The position numbers were made by a program, and so were the translations under genes. Shown piece after piece: positions 7,442-15,859 of a stretch of DNA of 48,662 bases (position 1 is its first letter; each line of letters begins with the position of its first letter). The DNA comes from Bdellovibrio sp. GTDB taxonomy: Bacteria; Bdellovibrionota; Bacteriovoracia; Bacteriovoracales; Bacteriovoracaceae. Location: assembly GCA_022729855.1 (NCBI GenBank), contig DZBG01000006.1, positions 1 through 48,662 on the forward strand, given 5' to 3'. Under the pieces are notes generated by a model. It was given only the letters and a program-made list of their open reading frames with translations, was not told the DNA's origin and did no database searches.

Positions 7442-8740
7442 ATGTCTAATCCCTCTCATGAGTTACTCTCATCTCTTAATTTTTGCGTCATCGATTTAGA
7501 AACGACTGGCGGAAATCCTGAAATTGATAAAATCATCGAAATTGGAATGGTTAAAATTGAAAATCTTAAGCTCACTGAAGAGCGAGATTATTTAGTGAAT
7601 CCAGAAAAAGAAATTCCGGAATTCATCCAAAAGCTTACTGGAATTAAAGGTCATGATGTGGCCCACTCACCAAAGATCGAAGAAATTATTGATGAAGTTG
7701 TTCAATTTATCGGAAATGACATCTTAGTCGCCCATAATACATCTTTTGATATTCCTTTCATTAATGGGATTCTCAAAAAATTAGGACGACCTACTCTTGA
7801 GAATAAAGTTATTTGTACTAATGTCATGACTAAATATTTGATCCCAGACATCATGAGTTCAAACCTTACTTATATGAGTCAGATCTTTGATATTGAACAT
7901 TCTCATGCTCACCGTGCAGATGAAGATGCCAAGGCTTCAGGCAGATTACTTTTAAAATATCTCGAAATTTTTGAGAAAAAAAATATTAGAAAAGTGAATC
8001 AACTTTATTACCCAAGAAACCGTTTTGAACTTGATCGCGTGAATATTGAAAACTCAGAGGGTCTGCAAAAAGTAGATGAAGTCCTTAGGACCATTGATCG
8101 CCCTATTATTCTGACAGTGAAAGGTGATAATGGAGTGATTCTTACGATTTTACCAATTAAAGATCCATCAAAAGAAGCAGATCAATTAAAAGTTTTCCTT
8201 GATGAATACCGCTGGGATCAAATCAGCATCCGCCTTTGTGGACCATTTCTTGAGGGCTTATTTTTTCTTACTCAAAATTTTGTAAAAATCCCTGAATTTT
8301 ATCGTCAAAAGACTGTGGATTATTTCACTCAGCAGTACGGCCCTTTTAATTCAGAGAACGTATTTAATAAGTATGATTTCCTTGTGACTCCTCATTTGAT
8401 CTCAGGGCAGTTGATTGTTTTCTCATTTCTAAATTTTTCAACTTATAGCCAGCTTGTTTTTAAATATCCCGCCCACAGGAAAAAACTCAATCAGTTTTTG
8501 CTAGGCCAGATTGGAAGATATGAAGTCCAACAAAAAGGGAAACGAAAAATACATATTCAAAATAGTATTAAAGAAGTGGTCGAACATCTTTTTGCTCAGG
8601 AGCTGATTGCTAGACCTGATCTCTGCCTTCCTATTTCAATCGGTGAAATAAAAGAAGATACGAAGGGATATTTAAGTCGCATTGAAAAATGGGCAGAAAA
8701 GACCGCTAATCTCTTTAATTTTCCAAAGAACCATCTTTAG
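7442..8740 (+). CDS. DEDDh 3'-5' exonuclease-domain protein (DnaQ/PolC-type) with novel C-terminal half
   Basis: The N-terminal ~175 residues form a DnaQ-like exonuclease: DLETTG (Asp18, Glu20), the VNPEKEIPEFIQKLTGI helix, AHNTSFDIPF with the third Asp, and HRADEDA with the fourth Asp and the catalytic His. All DEDDh residues are present, so 3'-5' nuclease activity on DNA or RNA is expected. The remaining ~255 residues are unfamiliar; they contain no obvious helicase, polymerase or GIY-YIG motif. The gene follows cdd by 42 bases with an AAGGATC site and may belong to the same transcript, which would place a nuclease beside nucleoside salvage. It converges on, and overlaps by 26 bases, the histidine-kinase gene. 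It is not the replicative epsilon subunit by length; its role is open. Confidence 0.85.
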   Translation: MSNPSHELLSSLNFCVIDLETTGGNPEIDKIIEIGMVKIENLKLTEERDYLVNPEKEIPEFIQKLTGIKGHDVAHSPKIEEIIDEVVQFIGNDILVAHNTSFDIPFINGILKKLGRPTLENKVICTNVMTKYLIPDIMSSNLTYMSQIFDIEHSHAHRADEDAKASGRLLLKYLEIFEKKNIRKVNQLYYPRNRFELDRVNIENSEGLQKVDEVLRTIDRPIILTVKGDNGVILTILPIKDPSKEADQLKVFLDEYRWDQISIRLCGPFLEGLFFLTQNFVKIPEFYRQKTVDYFTQQYGPFNSENVFNKYDFLVTPHLISGQLIVFSFLNFSTYSQLVFKYPAHRKKLNQFLLGQIGRYEVQQKGKRKIHIQNSIKEVVEHLFAQELIARPDLCLPISIGEIKEDTKGYLSRIEKWAEKTANLFNFPKNHL

Positions 8741-10436
8741 GTGGATGGTATATAAAGCGTAAAGAATACTCAGTGGTTTGAAGAACTAAGTTCTCAATCG
8801 TAAGTAAATTCTGAATCAGTTTTGAAAATTTAAATGATGAGATATTCAACTCAGATAATTGAATTTGAATCTCTTGAGAAGATTCAATGATCTCTCCTTT
8901 AATGACTTTCTCAAGTTTGTTCTGATCAGAAATTAAAAGATGGTGAGAGTATAAAGTCATGAGCTCCCCCAAGATCAAATAAAACGTCATCGTCAGTAAG
9001 CTCAAGTTCACTGATGGCCTAAATTCTGTATGGCATGAATACTCAAATGAGAAACGAATCCCACTCTCTACAGTTCTAAAGCGAAGCAAATTTTGTGCTT
9101 GTTCATAACACAACTTCACGACACTTTGTTTGGCCTCAAGACTTGAAGCCGTCCTGCTAGGTGTCGCTCGTGAAAACCCTAAGAAAGTTTCCACTAACTG
9201 CTTACACCTCATGGCCCCATTTTTCATCTCAATCAAAATTTGACGAGACTCTTCAGTCAGTTCTTCATCTAACATCATAAAGCTCAGTGCGGCCTGAATT
9301 CCAGCGATTGGATTATTTAACTCATGAGCAATGGATGAGCTGATAATACCTAATTCTTGGCCCGAGGGAGTAAGTCCCCCTTGATCCTTTAAGAAAAAAC
9401 TTTCTGTAAAAAAAACAAAAAGATATTTGATTTCATCAAGATGGTAGATTTCTTTCCTGAAAATATTATAAGGAATATCATTAATGAGAATTTTTTCTCG
9501 GTGTTTTAAGCGAAGGCAATCAACTGGTGTATTTGAGAACTTCGAGAACAATGTATTATGCTGAAGAAGCTCCCCCTTACTACTCATCAAGCTCACAGGA
9601 AATGGGATAGCATCAATGGCCTCTTCCCAAATTCCTTCCGAACTAAAAGGATCGGCGACAATTTGATTTGAAAATAAATAATTAACAAGGGTGAAATAAA
9701 AGAGATAGGCCTTCACGAGCTCAATTGAATCAAGATTTTCTTTACCTAAGAAGATAAAGAAAGATTGGTCTCTATAAGGAGGCAATGGCAAAAGATTTTC
9801 AGAGTCAGGAAGAGATTCAAAATCACTTGATGATAAAATTTGAATCTTTCTTTTATTAAATCCAACTTTTCCGAAGTTCTTAATATTTTTATCTATTTCA
9901 TTAGCATTTTCAGACTGAATCAATTGTTTTTCAAATTCACCTAGAAGTTGAGAATAACTCAGAAGCTCATCATGCCCGAGATTTTCATTCTTAATAATGT
10001 TTTTAACTTTTACTTCAAACTTCTTTAGATTTTTAACAGCAAGCTGCTCTTTCTTCTCAAAGGCAAATGAAGACTTCTTCTGCCATAAAGGAGTTAAGAC
10101 AAATTTTAATTGCTCAAAATCTATTGTGTCATCGAGTAAGAAATCCATTTGTGAGTCATCAAGACTTTGCCCATAACTAAACAAGCTTTGAGTGGACTCA
10201 ACAATTCCAATGGCAAAAGAATCAGGGATTTTTTTAAACTCAGTAAATGAGTCTTGTCCCACAATAAAAACATTGATCTTTTTATGATCAAGTTTGAATT
10301 CACTCGGAAGATTAAATTCTTCCTGGATTGAGTCTTCAAAATGATTAAGAATACCCTCAATATGTTTTCTTAAAGTTGGAGAAAACTTATTATCAAAACG
10401 AAAATGAAAATATTCAGAAACTGCGGCTAGGTTCAT
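8715..10436 (-). CDS. PAS-HisKA histidine-kinase-like protein lacking a recognisable ATPase domain
   Basis: A 573-residue cytoplasmic protein with no signal peptide or membrane segment. Residues 1-260 are unfamiliar and largely helical, ~270-345 look like a PAS fold (AIPFPVSLMSSKGELLQHN...), and ~360-425 are a HisKA dimerisation helix pair with the H-box IAHELNNPIAGI (His371). The C-terminal ~110 residues occupy the place of a HATPase domain, but I cannot find the N, G1 or G2 boxes (NxxxNAxxH, DxGxG, GxGLGL). It may accept phosphate from another kinase or act as a dimerisation platform. Last gene of the ftsE operon, its start overlaps the M23 stop by 4 bases (ATGA), suggesting a link to cell-wall state. 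No response regulator is adjacent. Confidence 0.75.
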   Translation of the reverse strand: MNLAAVSEYFHFRFDNKFSPTLRKHIEGILNHFEDSIQEEFNLPSEFKLDHKKINVFIVGQDSFTEFKKIPDSFAIGIVESTQSLFSYGQSLDDSQMDFLLDDTIDFEQLKFVLTPLWQKKSSFAFEKKEQLAVKNLKKFEVKVKNIIKNENLGHDELLSYSQLLGEFEKQLIQSENANEIDKNIKNFGKVGFNKRKIQILSSSDFESLPDSENLLPLPPYRDQSFFIFLGKENLDSIELVKAYLFYFTLVNYLFSNQIVADPFSSEGIWEEAIDAIPFPVSLMSSKGELLQHNTLFSKFSNTPVDCLRLKHREKILINDIPYNIFRKEIYHLDEIKYLFVFFTESFFLKDQGGLTPSGQELGIISSSIAHELNNPIAGIQAALSFMMLDEELTEESRQILIEMKNGAMRCKQLVETFLGFSRATPSRTASSLEAKQSVVKLCYEQAQNLLRFRTVESGIRFSFEYSCHTEFRPSVNLSLLTMTFYLILGELMTLYSHHLLISDQNKLEKVIKGEIIESSQEIQIQLSELNISSFKFSKLIQNLLTIENLVLQTTEYSLRFIYHPPKDGSLEN

Positions 10437-11302
10437 TCTTTAAATTGTTTTTTAGTTTGCTCAGCAAGGTCAATCCCATCAATATACTGACCATGAATTT
10501 TTACACCCCAGTGTAAATGAGGGCCTGATGAGCGTCCAGTACTTCCTGCAAGACCGATAAGATCTCCACGCTGAACAATTTGTCCAGACTCAACAAGGGT
10601 TTTAGAGAGATGACCATAGACAGTAAAAATATCAAGTCCATGGTCAATAATCACAGTCCAACCTGTATAGAATAGGTCTCCTGAGAATACGACTTTTCCT
10701 CTATTGGCCGCTGGAATTTTTTCACCGACAGGAGCACGAAAATCAGTTCCAAGGTGTTGTCCCTTGTGTTGTTTATTATAAGTTCTTCTTATTCCATAGA
10801 TGCTCGTGACATAAGAATTAAGAGGCACCTTAAAGGCTGTTTGAAAATAAGGAGTTGAAACAGAACTAGCATAAATATTATTTAAGACTTCCTGTTCTTT
10901 TGCCACACGTAATAAATCTTTTTTTCTTAAGTTGATTTTACGACCATCAACTTTCAGTTTTTCTTCAGGAAATTGTTTTTTATCAACTTTAAATTCTACA
11001 GCAACAACTTCTTTTCTTGCTTCCTTTAATAAACATTTAAAGCCACTCATGTCAGAGAAGTATGATTCGGCCACATAGGCAATATACTTATCGCCTTCAC
11101 TATAAAATTTGTATTTGTTGTCTCTACAAACCAGTTCCGCTTTTTCAGACATTCCATTTTTATCAAAAACAACTCTTCTGGCTTCACCTGGGCGAATTTC
11201 AACTTGGGGAGCCTTTGAAAGGATTTTTCCATTACTATTTGTCGAACAACCAAAAAGTGCGAGTGAAAATAAAAGGCTGATAATTTTCTGATTTCTAAAC
11301 AT
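10433..11302 (-). CDS. Lipoprotein M23 (LytM) metallo-endopeptidase
   Basis: Predicted outer-membrane or periplasmic lipoprotein that cuts peptidoglycan cross-links. The signal peptide ends in the lipobox LFGC (Cys19). The N-terminal ~140 residues are a strand-rich region of unknown fold. The C-terminal LytM domain (~165-275) retains all zinc and catalytic residues: HLGTD (His183, Asp187), YGHLS (His231) and PHLHWG (His262, His264). It should therefore be an active enzyme, in contrast to the EnvC-like protein of the same operon. Start at 11302 has AAGGA 7 bases upstream. It lies 9 bases after xseA and overlaps the kinase gene by 4. Which peptide bond it cuts is not readable; a prey-wall target is possible but speculative. 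Confidence 0.88.
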   Translation of the reverse strand: MFRNQKIISLLFSLALFGCSTNSNGKILSKAPQVEIRPGEARRVVFDKNGMSEKAELVCRDNKYKFYSEGDKYIAYVAESYFSDMSGFKCLLKEARKEVVAVEFKVDKKQFPEEKLKVDGRKINLRKKDLLRVAKEQEVLNNIYASSVSTPYFQTAFKVPLNSYVTSIYGIRRTYNKQHKGQHLGTDFRAPVGEKIPAANRGKVVFSGDLFYTGWTVIIDHGLDIFTVYGHLSKTLVESGQIVQRGDLIGLAGSTGRSSGPHLHWGVKIHGQYIDGIDLAEQTKKQFKE

Positions 11303-11311
11303 GGCCTATCC

Positions 11312-12583
11312 TTAAGCTTTTTTGACTTTTCCTTCACCATCGTGAAAGTGAATGGAAAACGATACTTCTTTATCTAATTTATCAAAATCTAACTTAGAAG
11401 AAACGACTGAACGCTCCTTGGTTTCAATAAAACTATATCCCCTCTTTAAGACATCTTTAGGAGAGAGAGCACAGAGAACCTTATAAAAGCTTGAGAGCTT
11501 CTGATTAATTCTCTCTGGCCATAATTTAAACTGGTGAGAAAACTTGTTATAAACCTCATCTAGCTCCATTTGCTTCTGATGTAGTCCAATGAGAATTTCT
11601 CCACGAGAATGAAACGACATCTTGGCCAATCTGTTCTTATAGTTCTGAACACCTTCGCTAATTTTTGAAATCATGGCACGTGGGTGGTAATGCTCTTTCT
11701 TTTTTGCAATCTCGTAGAGACTTGTCTGCATATTTTTTTTGAGATGGGCAGAGACCGTTTGCATTCTATTTTTAAGTACTGTCTGAGGCTGAGAAAGAGT
11801 TTCTGCTGCTGCCGTTGGTGTTTCACAACGAAGATCGGCCACATAATCGGTTAATGAATAATCAACCTGATGTCCGATGGCACTTATTGTAGGATGTTTA
11901 TATCCTGCGAGTTTTCTTGCTAGTCTTTCATCATTAAAGGCCCAGAGATCCTCTAATGATCCTCCTCCACGCGCGAGAACAACCACATCGATATCATCTC
12001 TTGTCTCAAGATAAGTCAGCGCCTTCAGGAGAGAGGGAGCCGCTCCGTCTCCTTGAACAAGACAAGGAAGAATTAAAATATCAAACCAGAGAGCGCGTCT
12101 TCTCATAACTTCTAAAAAGTCTTGAAGAGCAGCACCTTGCTCAGCCGTAAGGATGGCAATTTTTTTTGGGTAAACGGGGATTTGTTTTTTGCGGTCTAAA
12201 TCAAAGAGTCCCTCGCTGGCGAGTTTCGCCTTTAATTTTTCAAACTGAAGTTTTAATTTACCTTCGCCTGCTGGGATGATTCTTTTTACAATTAATTGAA
12301 AGGTCCCTCGTTTTTGATAAACCGACAAAGGACCGAGCACTGCAATTTTGTCTCCGTCCTTGATATTTCTTACGAGAGGATTTCTTAGTGCATCTCCTTT
12401 AAAAAGAGCACATGAAATCGATGCCTCATCATCAGAGAGATTGAAATACCAATGCCCAGATGCTGAAGTGGAGAGATTTGTGACTTCCCCTTCAACCATG
12501 ACCTCGTGAAACTCCGACTCAAGTTGTGACTTGATGGCCGAGACGAGTTCTGAAACACTGGCAATATTATAACCTTCTATCAT
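11312..12583 (-). CDS. xseA: Exodeoxyribonuclease VII large subunit
   Basis: Large subunit of ExoVII, which degrades single-stranded DNA to short oligonucleotides. The N-terminal OB fold (~1-100) carries VEGEVTNLSTSASGHWYF and ISCALFKGDA. The catalytic region has the family stretches VYPKKIAILTAEQGAALQDF, the ARGGGSLEDLWAFNDE block (~200-215) and HPTISAIGHQVDYSLTDYVADLRCETPTAAAE (in pieces, ~229-262), and a coiled-coil C-terminus follows. Length (423) is slightly shorter than E. coli XseA (456). The start overlaps the ctpA stop by 4 bases (ATGA). No small-subunit gene (xseB, ~70-80 residues) lies next to it, which is unusual; it must be elsewhere in the genome. Its place between a protease and a peptidoglycan hydrolase is odd. 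Confidence 0.95.
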   Translation of the reverse strand: MIEGYNIASVSELVSAIKSQLESEFHEVMVEGEVTNLSTSASGHWYFNLSDDEASISCALFKGDALRNPLVRNIKDGDKIAVLGPLSVYQKRGTFQLIVKRIIPAGEGKLKLQFEKLKAKLASEGLFDLDRKKQIPVYPKKIAILTAEQGAALQDFLEVMRRRALWFDILILPCLVQGDGAAPSLLKALTYLETRDDIDVVVLARGGGSLEDLWAFNDERLARKLAGYKHPTISAIGHQVDYSLTDYVADLRCETPTAAAETLSQPQTVLKNRMQTVSAHLKKNMQTSLYEIAKKKEHYHPRAMISKISEGVQNYKNRLAKMSFHSRGEILIGLHQKQMELDEVYNKFSHQFKLWPERINQKLSSFYKVLCALSPKDVLKRGYSFIETKERSVVSSKLDFDKLDKEVSFSIHFHDGEGKVKKA

Positions 12584-14013
12584 TTCTTAGTATGAAGAAA
12601 TTGATCGTATTCTCTAAACGACTCAAGATATTTCACAGCTTGGAGGACTTGGTAGTCTTCATTTGGTGCGTAGGCTTTAAAAATTTCATCTTCCGTATTT
12701 TTATTCTTGTTAGCTTTAGCTTCTTTTCGTTTTTGCTCAATAGATTGAATACGTTCTTGACGCTCTTTTTTCTCTTCAGCTTCTCTAATCACTTTCTCTT
12801 CAGGCGTTTCAATTGAAGCAGTGAGATGATTCTTAAGATCTTTTTCTCTCACATAACGATCATCTCTTTTTGCCTTTGTGTAAGCGACAAAATCGACATC
12901 ATCAATAAGAACATCAGGAGTAATCCCCACGGCCTGAATACGGCGGTTAAGTGGAGTCATATACTGAGCAATTGTCAGCTTCACTCCCGTTTCTTTATCG
13001 AGTTGGGCCACCGTTTGTACTGACCCTTTTCCAAACGACTGAGATCCCATAATGATGGCACGTTTATAGTCTTGAAGAGCACCCGCTACAATTTCAGAAG
13101 CGGAAGCAGATGATCCATTGATAAGAACAATCATGGGAGTTGTTAAATCTTTAAATCCTGATTTTTTCACATAACGAATATCTTTATTTTGGGGATCACG
13201 AGATTCAGTTGAAACAACAATTCCATCTTTTAAGAAGATTGATGAGAGATCAACAGCTTGATCAAGAAGACCACCTGGGTTGGCACGAAGATCAAGAATG
13301 ATCCCACTGACTCCACCCTTCTTCTTGGCCTCAGTTTCCATTTTCTTGAGAGCTTTCTCAACTGATTCAGCCGCACGCTTTTGAAATTGAGTCAGTCTGA
13401 TATAAGCGTAGTTTCCACTAATAAGTTCAGATTTGACTGGTTCAACTTTGATGATCTCTCTTTTAATCGTGAATTGCTTAACCGAGTCTTCACCTTCGCG
13501 AGAAATACCAAGGGTGATCTTCTGCCCTACTTTACCACGCATCTTTTCCATAACTTGATCAAGAGAAAAACCGATGATCGATTCGTGATCAATTTCAACA
13601 ATTCTATCTTTTGCAAGAATTCCCGCTTTGAATGCCGGAGTATCATCGATCGGTGTAATAACAATAATTACACCATCTTTTTGAGTCACTTCAATACCGA
13701 GACCCCCGAACTCACCGGCCGTATCATTTTGCATCTTTGCAAAAAAATCTTTATTCAAAAAGTTTGAATGTGGATCGAGAGTATCCATCATTCCTTTAAG
13801 AGCACCTTCAATGAGTTTCTCAGTACTCACTTCACGGTAGTATTGAGTTTCGATTAAATATAAAACTTTATTAAATAATTCTAATTGCTCAAAGCGACCT
13901 TTGTTTTCAGAGATCTTTGGAACTGGTGAGGCGAGAATTTTTTTCTCTTCTTTGGCATAGGCCATATTAAAAACAAATGAACTGGCCAAGGCCAGAGTTA
14001 AAAGAGATTTCAT
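12580..14013 (-). CDS. ctpA: C-terminal processing protease (S41 family)
   Basis: Periplasmic serine protease that trims or degrades envelope proteins. A Sec signal peptide (MKSLLTLALASSFVFNMAYA) is followed by an N-terminal helical region, a PDZ domain at ~85-165 (GGLGIEVTQKDGVIIVITPIDDTPA, in pieces) and the S41 core. The Ser-Lys dyad is visible as NGSSASASE (Ser) and GSQSFGKGSVQ (Lys). A Lys/Glu-rich, probably coiled-coil C-terminal stretch (~405-450) follows. I prefer the ATG at 14013, with GGAG 6 bases upstream, over a TTG at 14025. In Pseudomonas aeruginosa CtpA degrades M23-type peptidoglycan hydrolases, and here it shares an operon with two LytM proteins, so they are plausible substrates. 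It overlaps xseA by 4 bases. Confidence 0.93.
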   Translation of the reverse strand: MKSLLTLALASSFVFNMAYAKEEKKILASPVPKISENKGRFEQLELFNKVLYLIETQYYREVSTEKLIEGALKGMMDTLDPHSNFLNKDFFAKMQNDTAGEFGGLGIEVTQKDGVIIVITPIDDTPAFKAGILAKDRIVEIDHESIIGFSLDQVMEKMRGKVGQKITLGISREGEDSVKQFTIKREIIKVEPVKSELISGNYAYIRLTQFQKRAAESVEKALKKMETEAKKKGGVSGIILDLRANPGGLLDQAVDLSSIFLKDGIVVSTESRDPQNKDIRYVKKSGFKDLTTPMIVLINGSSASASEIVAGALQDYKRAIIMGSQSFGKGSVQTVAQLDKETGVKLTIAQYMTPLNRRIQAVGITPDVLIDDVDFVAYTKAKRDDRYVREKDLKNHLTASIETPEEKVIREAEEKKERQERIQSIEQKRKEAKANKNKNTEDEIFKAYAPNEDYQVLQAVKYLESFREYDQFLHTKK

Positions 14014-14044
14014 AGGTAGCTCCAAGAGAGGCGTTTATACTGCT

Positions 14045-15058
14045 TTAGATTTTACTGACTTGATTGAGATCTAACCACAAAATAGTATTTTGGGCGGTGT
14101 TTTTCTTACGGATTTCAAAATAAAGATGATCAGCTTCCGAGCCTAATCCTTGGGTATATCCAAGAACTTCCCCATCTTTGACTTGATCGTTTTTCTTTAC
14201 TTTAATCGACATTTTACCAAGGATGACTGACCTTAAATCATTTCCATGATCTAACATGACAACCTGTCCATAACTGGCAAGATCCCCAGAAAAAACAACT
14301 TTCCCTGATCCAACTGCTTTCACAGGTTGAACTGCTTTGTATTTAAATGTGACCCCTTTAGGGCTTGATTGGTAACTTAAAAAATCTTCAAGTGGGCGAG
14401 CAAAGATTCTTTCTGCCTTCGCTTGTACTTTGGCCACAGGAGAAAAAGTTTGTTTAACTTTTGCTATTTTTTGATGAAGCTTTCTTTCTTGAAATTTTTC
14501 TTCAAGCTCATTTTTCTTCTCTACTTTAGTAAGATAAGTTTCCATTGCTGTTTTCTTGCGTTTTTCAAGCTCTGAGATAACAACTTGAAGTTCAGCTTCG
14601 TTCTTTTTAAGCTCATCAAGTTTAACAGTGAATTCATCAATCTTTTCTTGAAATGAGACGATCTCCTCACCTTTTTGCTTCCACTTATTTTGAGACGTTT
14701 GAAGCAGTTGGAGATGGGCCTTCTTTTGCCAGTCTTCAATTGTATCATCAGATTCTTGGGCCAAATAATTCATCAGAATTTTTTGATTATCAATTTCAGC
14801 ACGGTGCTGTTCATCTTTTAATTTATCAAGACGAGCTTGATACATTTTTAAGTCATCACCAAATTGCTTCATTGATTCAATTGAAGAGAGATAAAGATCG
14901 TTTTTTGAGCCAATCTCTTTTTCAATAGTATTAAGTTTTGCACCTAAGTGCAGGACCTCTTCTCTATATTTAGTCAGATCTCTGGGCATAGAAGGGGCCA
15001 CACTAAAAACTTTAGTGCTAAGCAGGGCGATGAATAAAGCAGCTGATACTTTTTTCAT
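14045..15058 (-). CDS. envC: EnvC-like murein hydrolase activator (coiled coil + degenerate LytM)
   Basis: Periplasmic protein with a signal peptide (cleavage near residue 20) and a long coiled coil (~28-205, rich in Glu/Lys/Leu heptads). A C-terminal LytM domain follows (~225-337: KAVGSGKVVFSGDLASYGQV, in pieces, and DHLYFEIRK). The domain lacks the zinc residues: no HxxxD motif precedes VGSGKVV, and the HLHW motif is DHLYFE. This is the hallmark of EnvC, which activates amidases rather than cutting peptidoglycan itself. The gene begins 3 bases after ftsX, the arrangement expected if its coiled coil binds the FtsX periplasmic loop. No amidase gene (amiA/B/C) is in the window. The assignment rests on architecture, degeneracy and operon position together. 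Confidence 0.85.
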   Translation of the reverse strand: MKKVSAALFIALLSTKVFSVAPSMPRDLTKYREEVLHLGAKLNTIEKEIGSKNDLYLSSIESMKQFGDDLKMYQARLDKLKDEQHRAEIDNQKILMNYLAQESDDTIEDWQKKAHLQLLQTSQNKWKQKGEEIVSFQEKIDEFTVKLDELKKNEAELQVVISELEKRKKTAMETYLTKVEKKNELEEKFQERKLHQKIAKVKQTFSPVAKVQAKAERIFARPLEDFLSYQSSPKGVTFKYKAVQPVKAVGSGKVVFSGDLASYGQVVMLDHGNDLRSVILGKMSIKVKKNDQVKDGEVLGYTQGLGSEADHLYFEIRKKNTAQNTILWLDLNQVSKI

Positions 15059-15061
15059 GAA

Positions 15062-15859
15062 TTAGTTATTTCTCCACTTCCAATCTTGCATTGAGAAAGT
15101 CCAAAAAACAGAAAATACCATCAAGAGAATAATCACATCAAAAACTTTTAGTGTTCCGTTAAAAATCCCAAGTCCACTAAAAAGAAGAACCACCACTCCA
15201 AGTCCTGAGGCTATGGATTTTGCGGCCACATATTTTTTACGCTGAAATCTCTCAATCAAATAACTTCTTGTTCTGAAGACATCATAACAAAGCCAAAAAC
15301 TAATCATCCAGGCCAGAGCGAGAATCGCAATAATTCCCCACGAACCAGAATGCTTTAAAAATGAATAAACCGGATGACCACTCATAGACTTTGCAATTTC
15401 TGGAAACCGGATGGCCCCAGAAGTAATATGATCTTTCCCACCAGTTCTTTCCACTTGGGCCTTGATAAATTGCATCGTCTCAACTGAGATCGTTTGATTC
15501 ATCACCACTTTAAAGGCAGTCATGAGTTCACTCGGGGCAGTCATTTGATAATCAGTCCCAAGCTCGGCGACAAGTTTGTTTAATTTCTCTTGGGCCTGTT
15601 GGTTCACTTTATCATCAACAAATTGAACACCTGGTAGAGAGCTCACTTTTGCAAGGAAGGCTTCTTTATCTACGGTTTGATCAATCACAATACTGAAGTA
15701 CGGATTCACCATCTTTTCAGGAGTTACTTTTTCAACAATTTGTTGAACCCAGGGACGATGAGTTAATGAGAACGCAAGTAAGCAGCTAAAAAAGAAAAAA
15801 CTAAAACCGCGAAAAACTGAGTCACCAATAGATTTACAAAATTCTTTTAGATAAAACAT
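15062..15859 (-). CDS. ftsX: Cell-division ABC transporter permease FtsX
   Basis: Inner-membrane partner of FtsE that relays ATP hydrolysis across the membrane to EnvC during septation. The 265-residue protein has the FtsX topology: TM1 at ~17-33, a periplasmic domain of ~130 residues (~35-170), then three closely spaced TMs (~172-190, ~208-230, ~235-253). The periplasmic region contains the family-style ferredoxin-like stretch VDKEAFLAKVSSLPGVQFVDD (in pieces). It is shorter than E. coli FtsX (352), mainly at the cytoplasmic N-terminus. It overlaps ftsE by 13 bases and is followed 3 bases later by envC. Sequence similarity of FtsX is always weak, so topology and context carry the call. Confidence 0.88.
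   Translation of the reverse strand: MFYLKEFCKSIGDSVFRGFSFFFFSCLLAFSLTHRPWVQQIVEKVTPEKMVNPYFSIVIDQTVDKEAFLAKVSSLPGVQFVDDKVNQQAQEKLNKLVAELGTDYQMTAPSELMTAFKVVMNQTISVETMQFIKAQVERTGGKDHITSGAIRFPEIAKSMSGHPVYSFLKHSGSWGIIAILALAWMISFWLCYDVFRTRSYLIERFQRKKYVAAKSIASGLGVVVLLFSGLGIFNGTLKVFDVIILLMVFSVFWTFSMQDWKWRNN

Noticed and set aside
13381-13767. 128-codon plus-strand ORF opposite ctpA
   Set aside because: It lies wholly inside ctpA, whose PDZ region and catalytic motifs are unmistakable, and it shows no protein-like pattern or ribosome-binding site.
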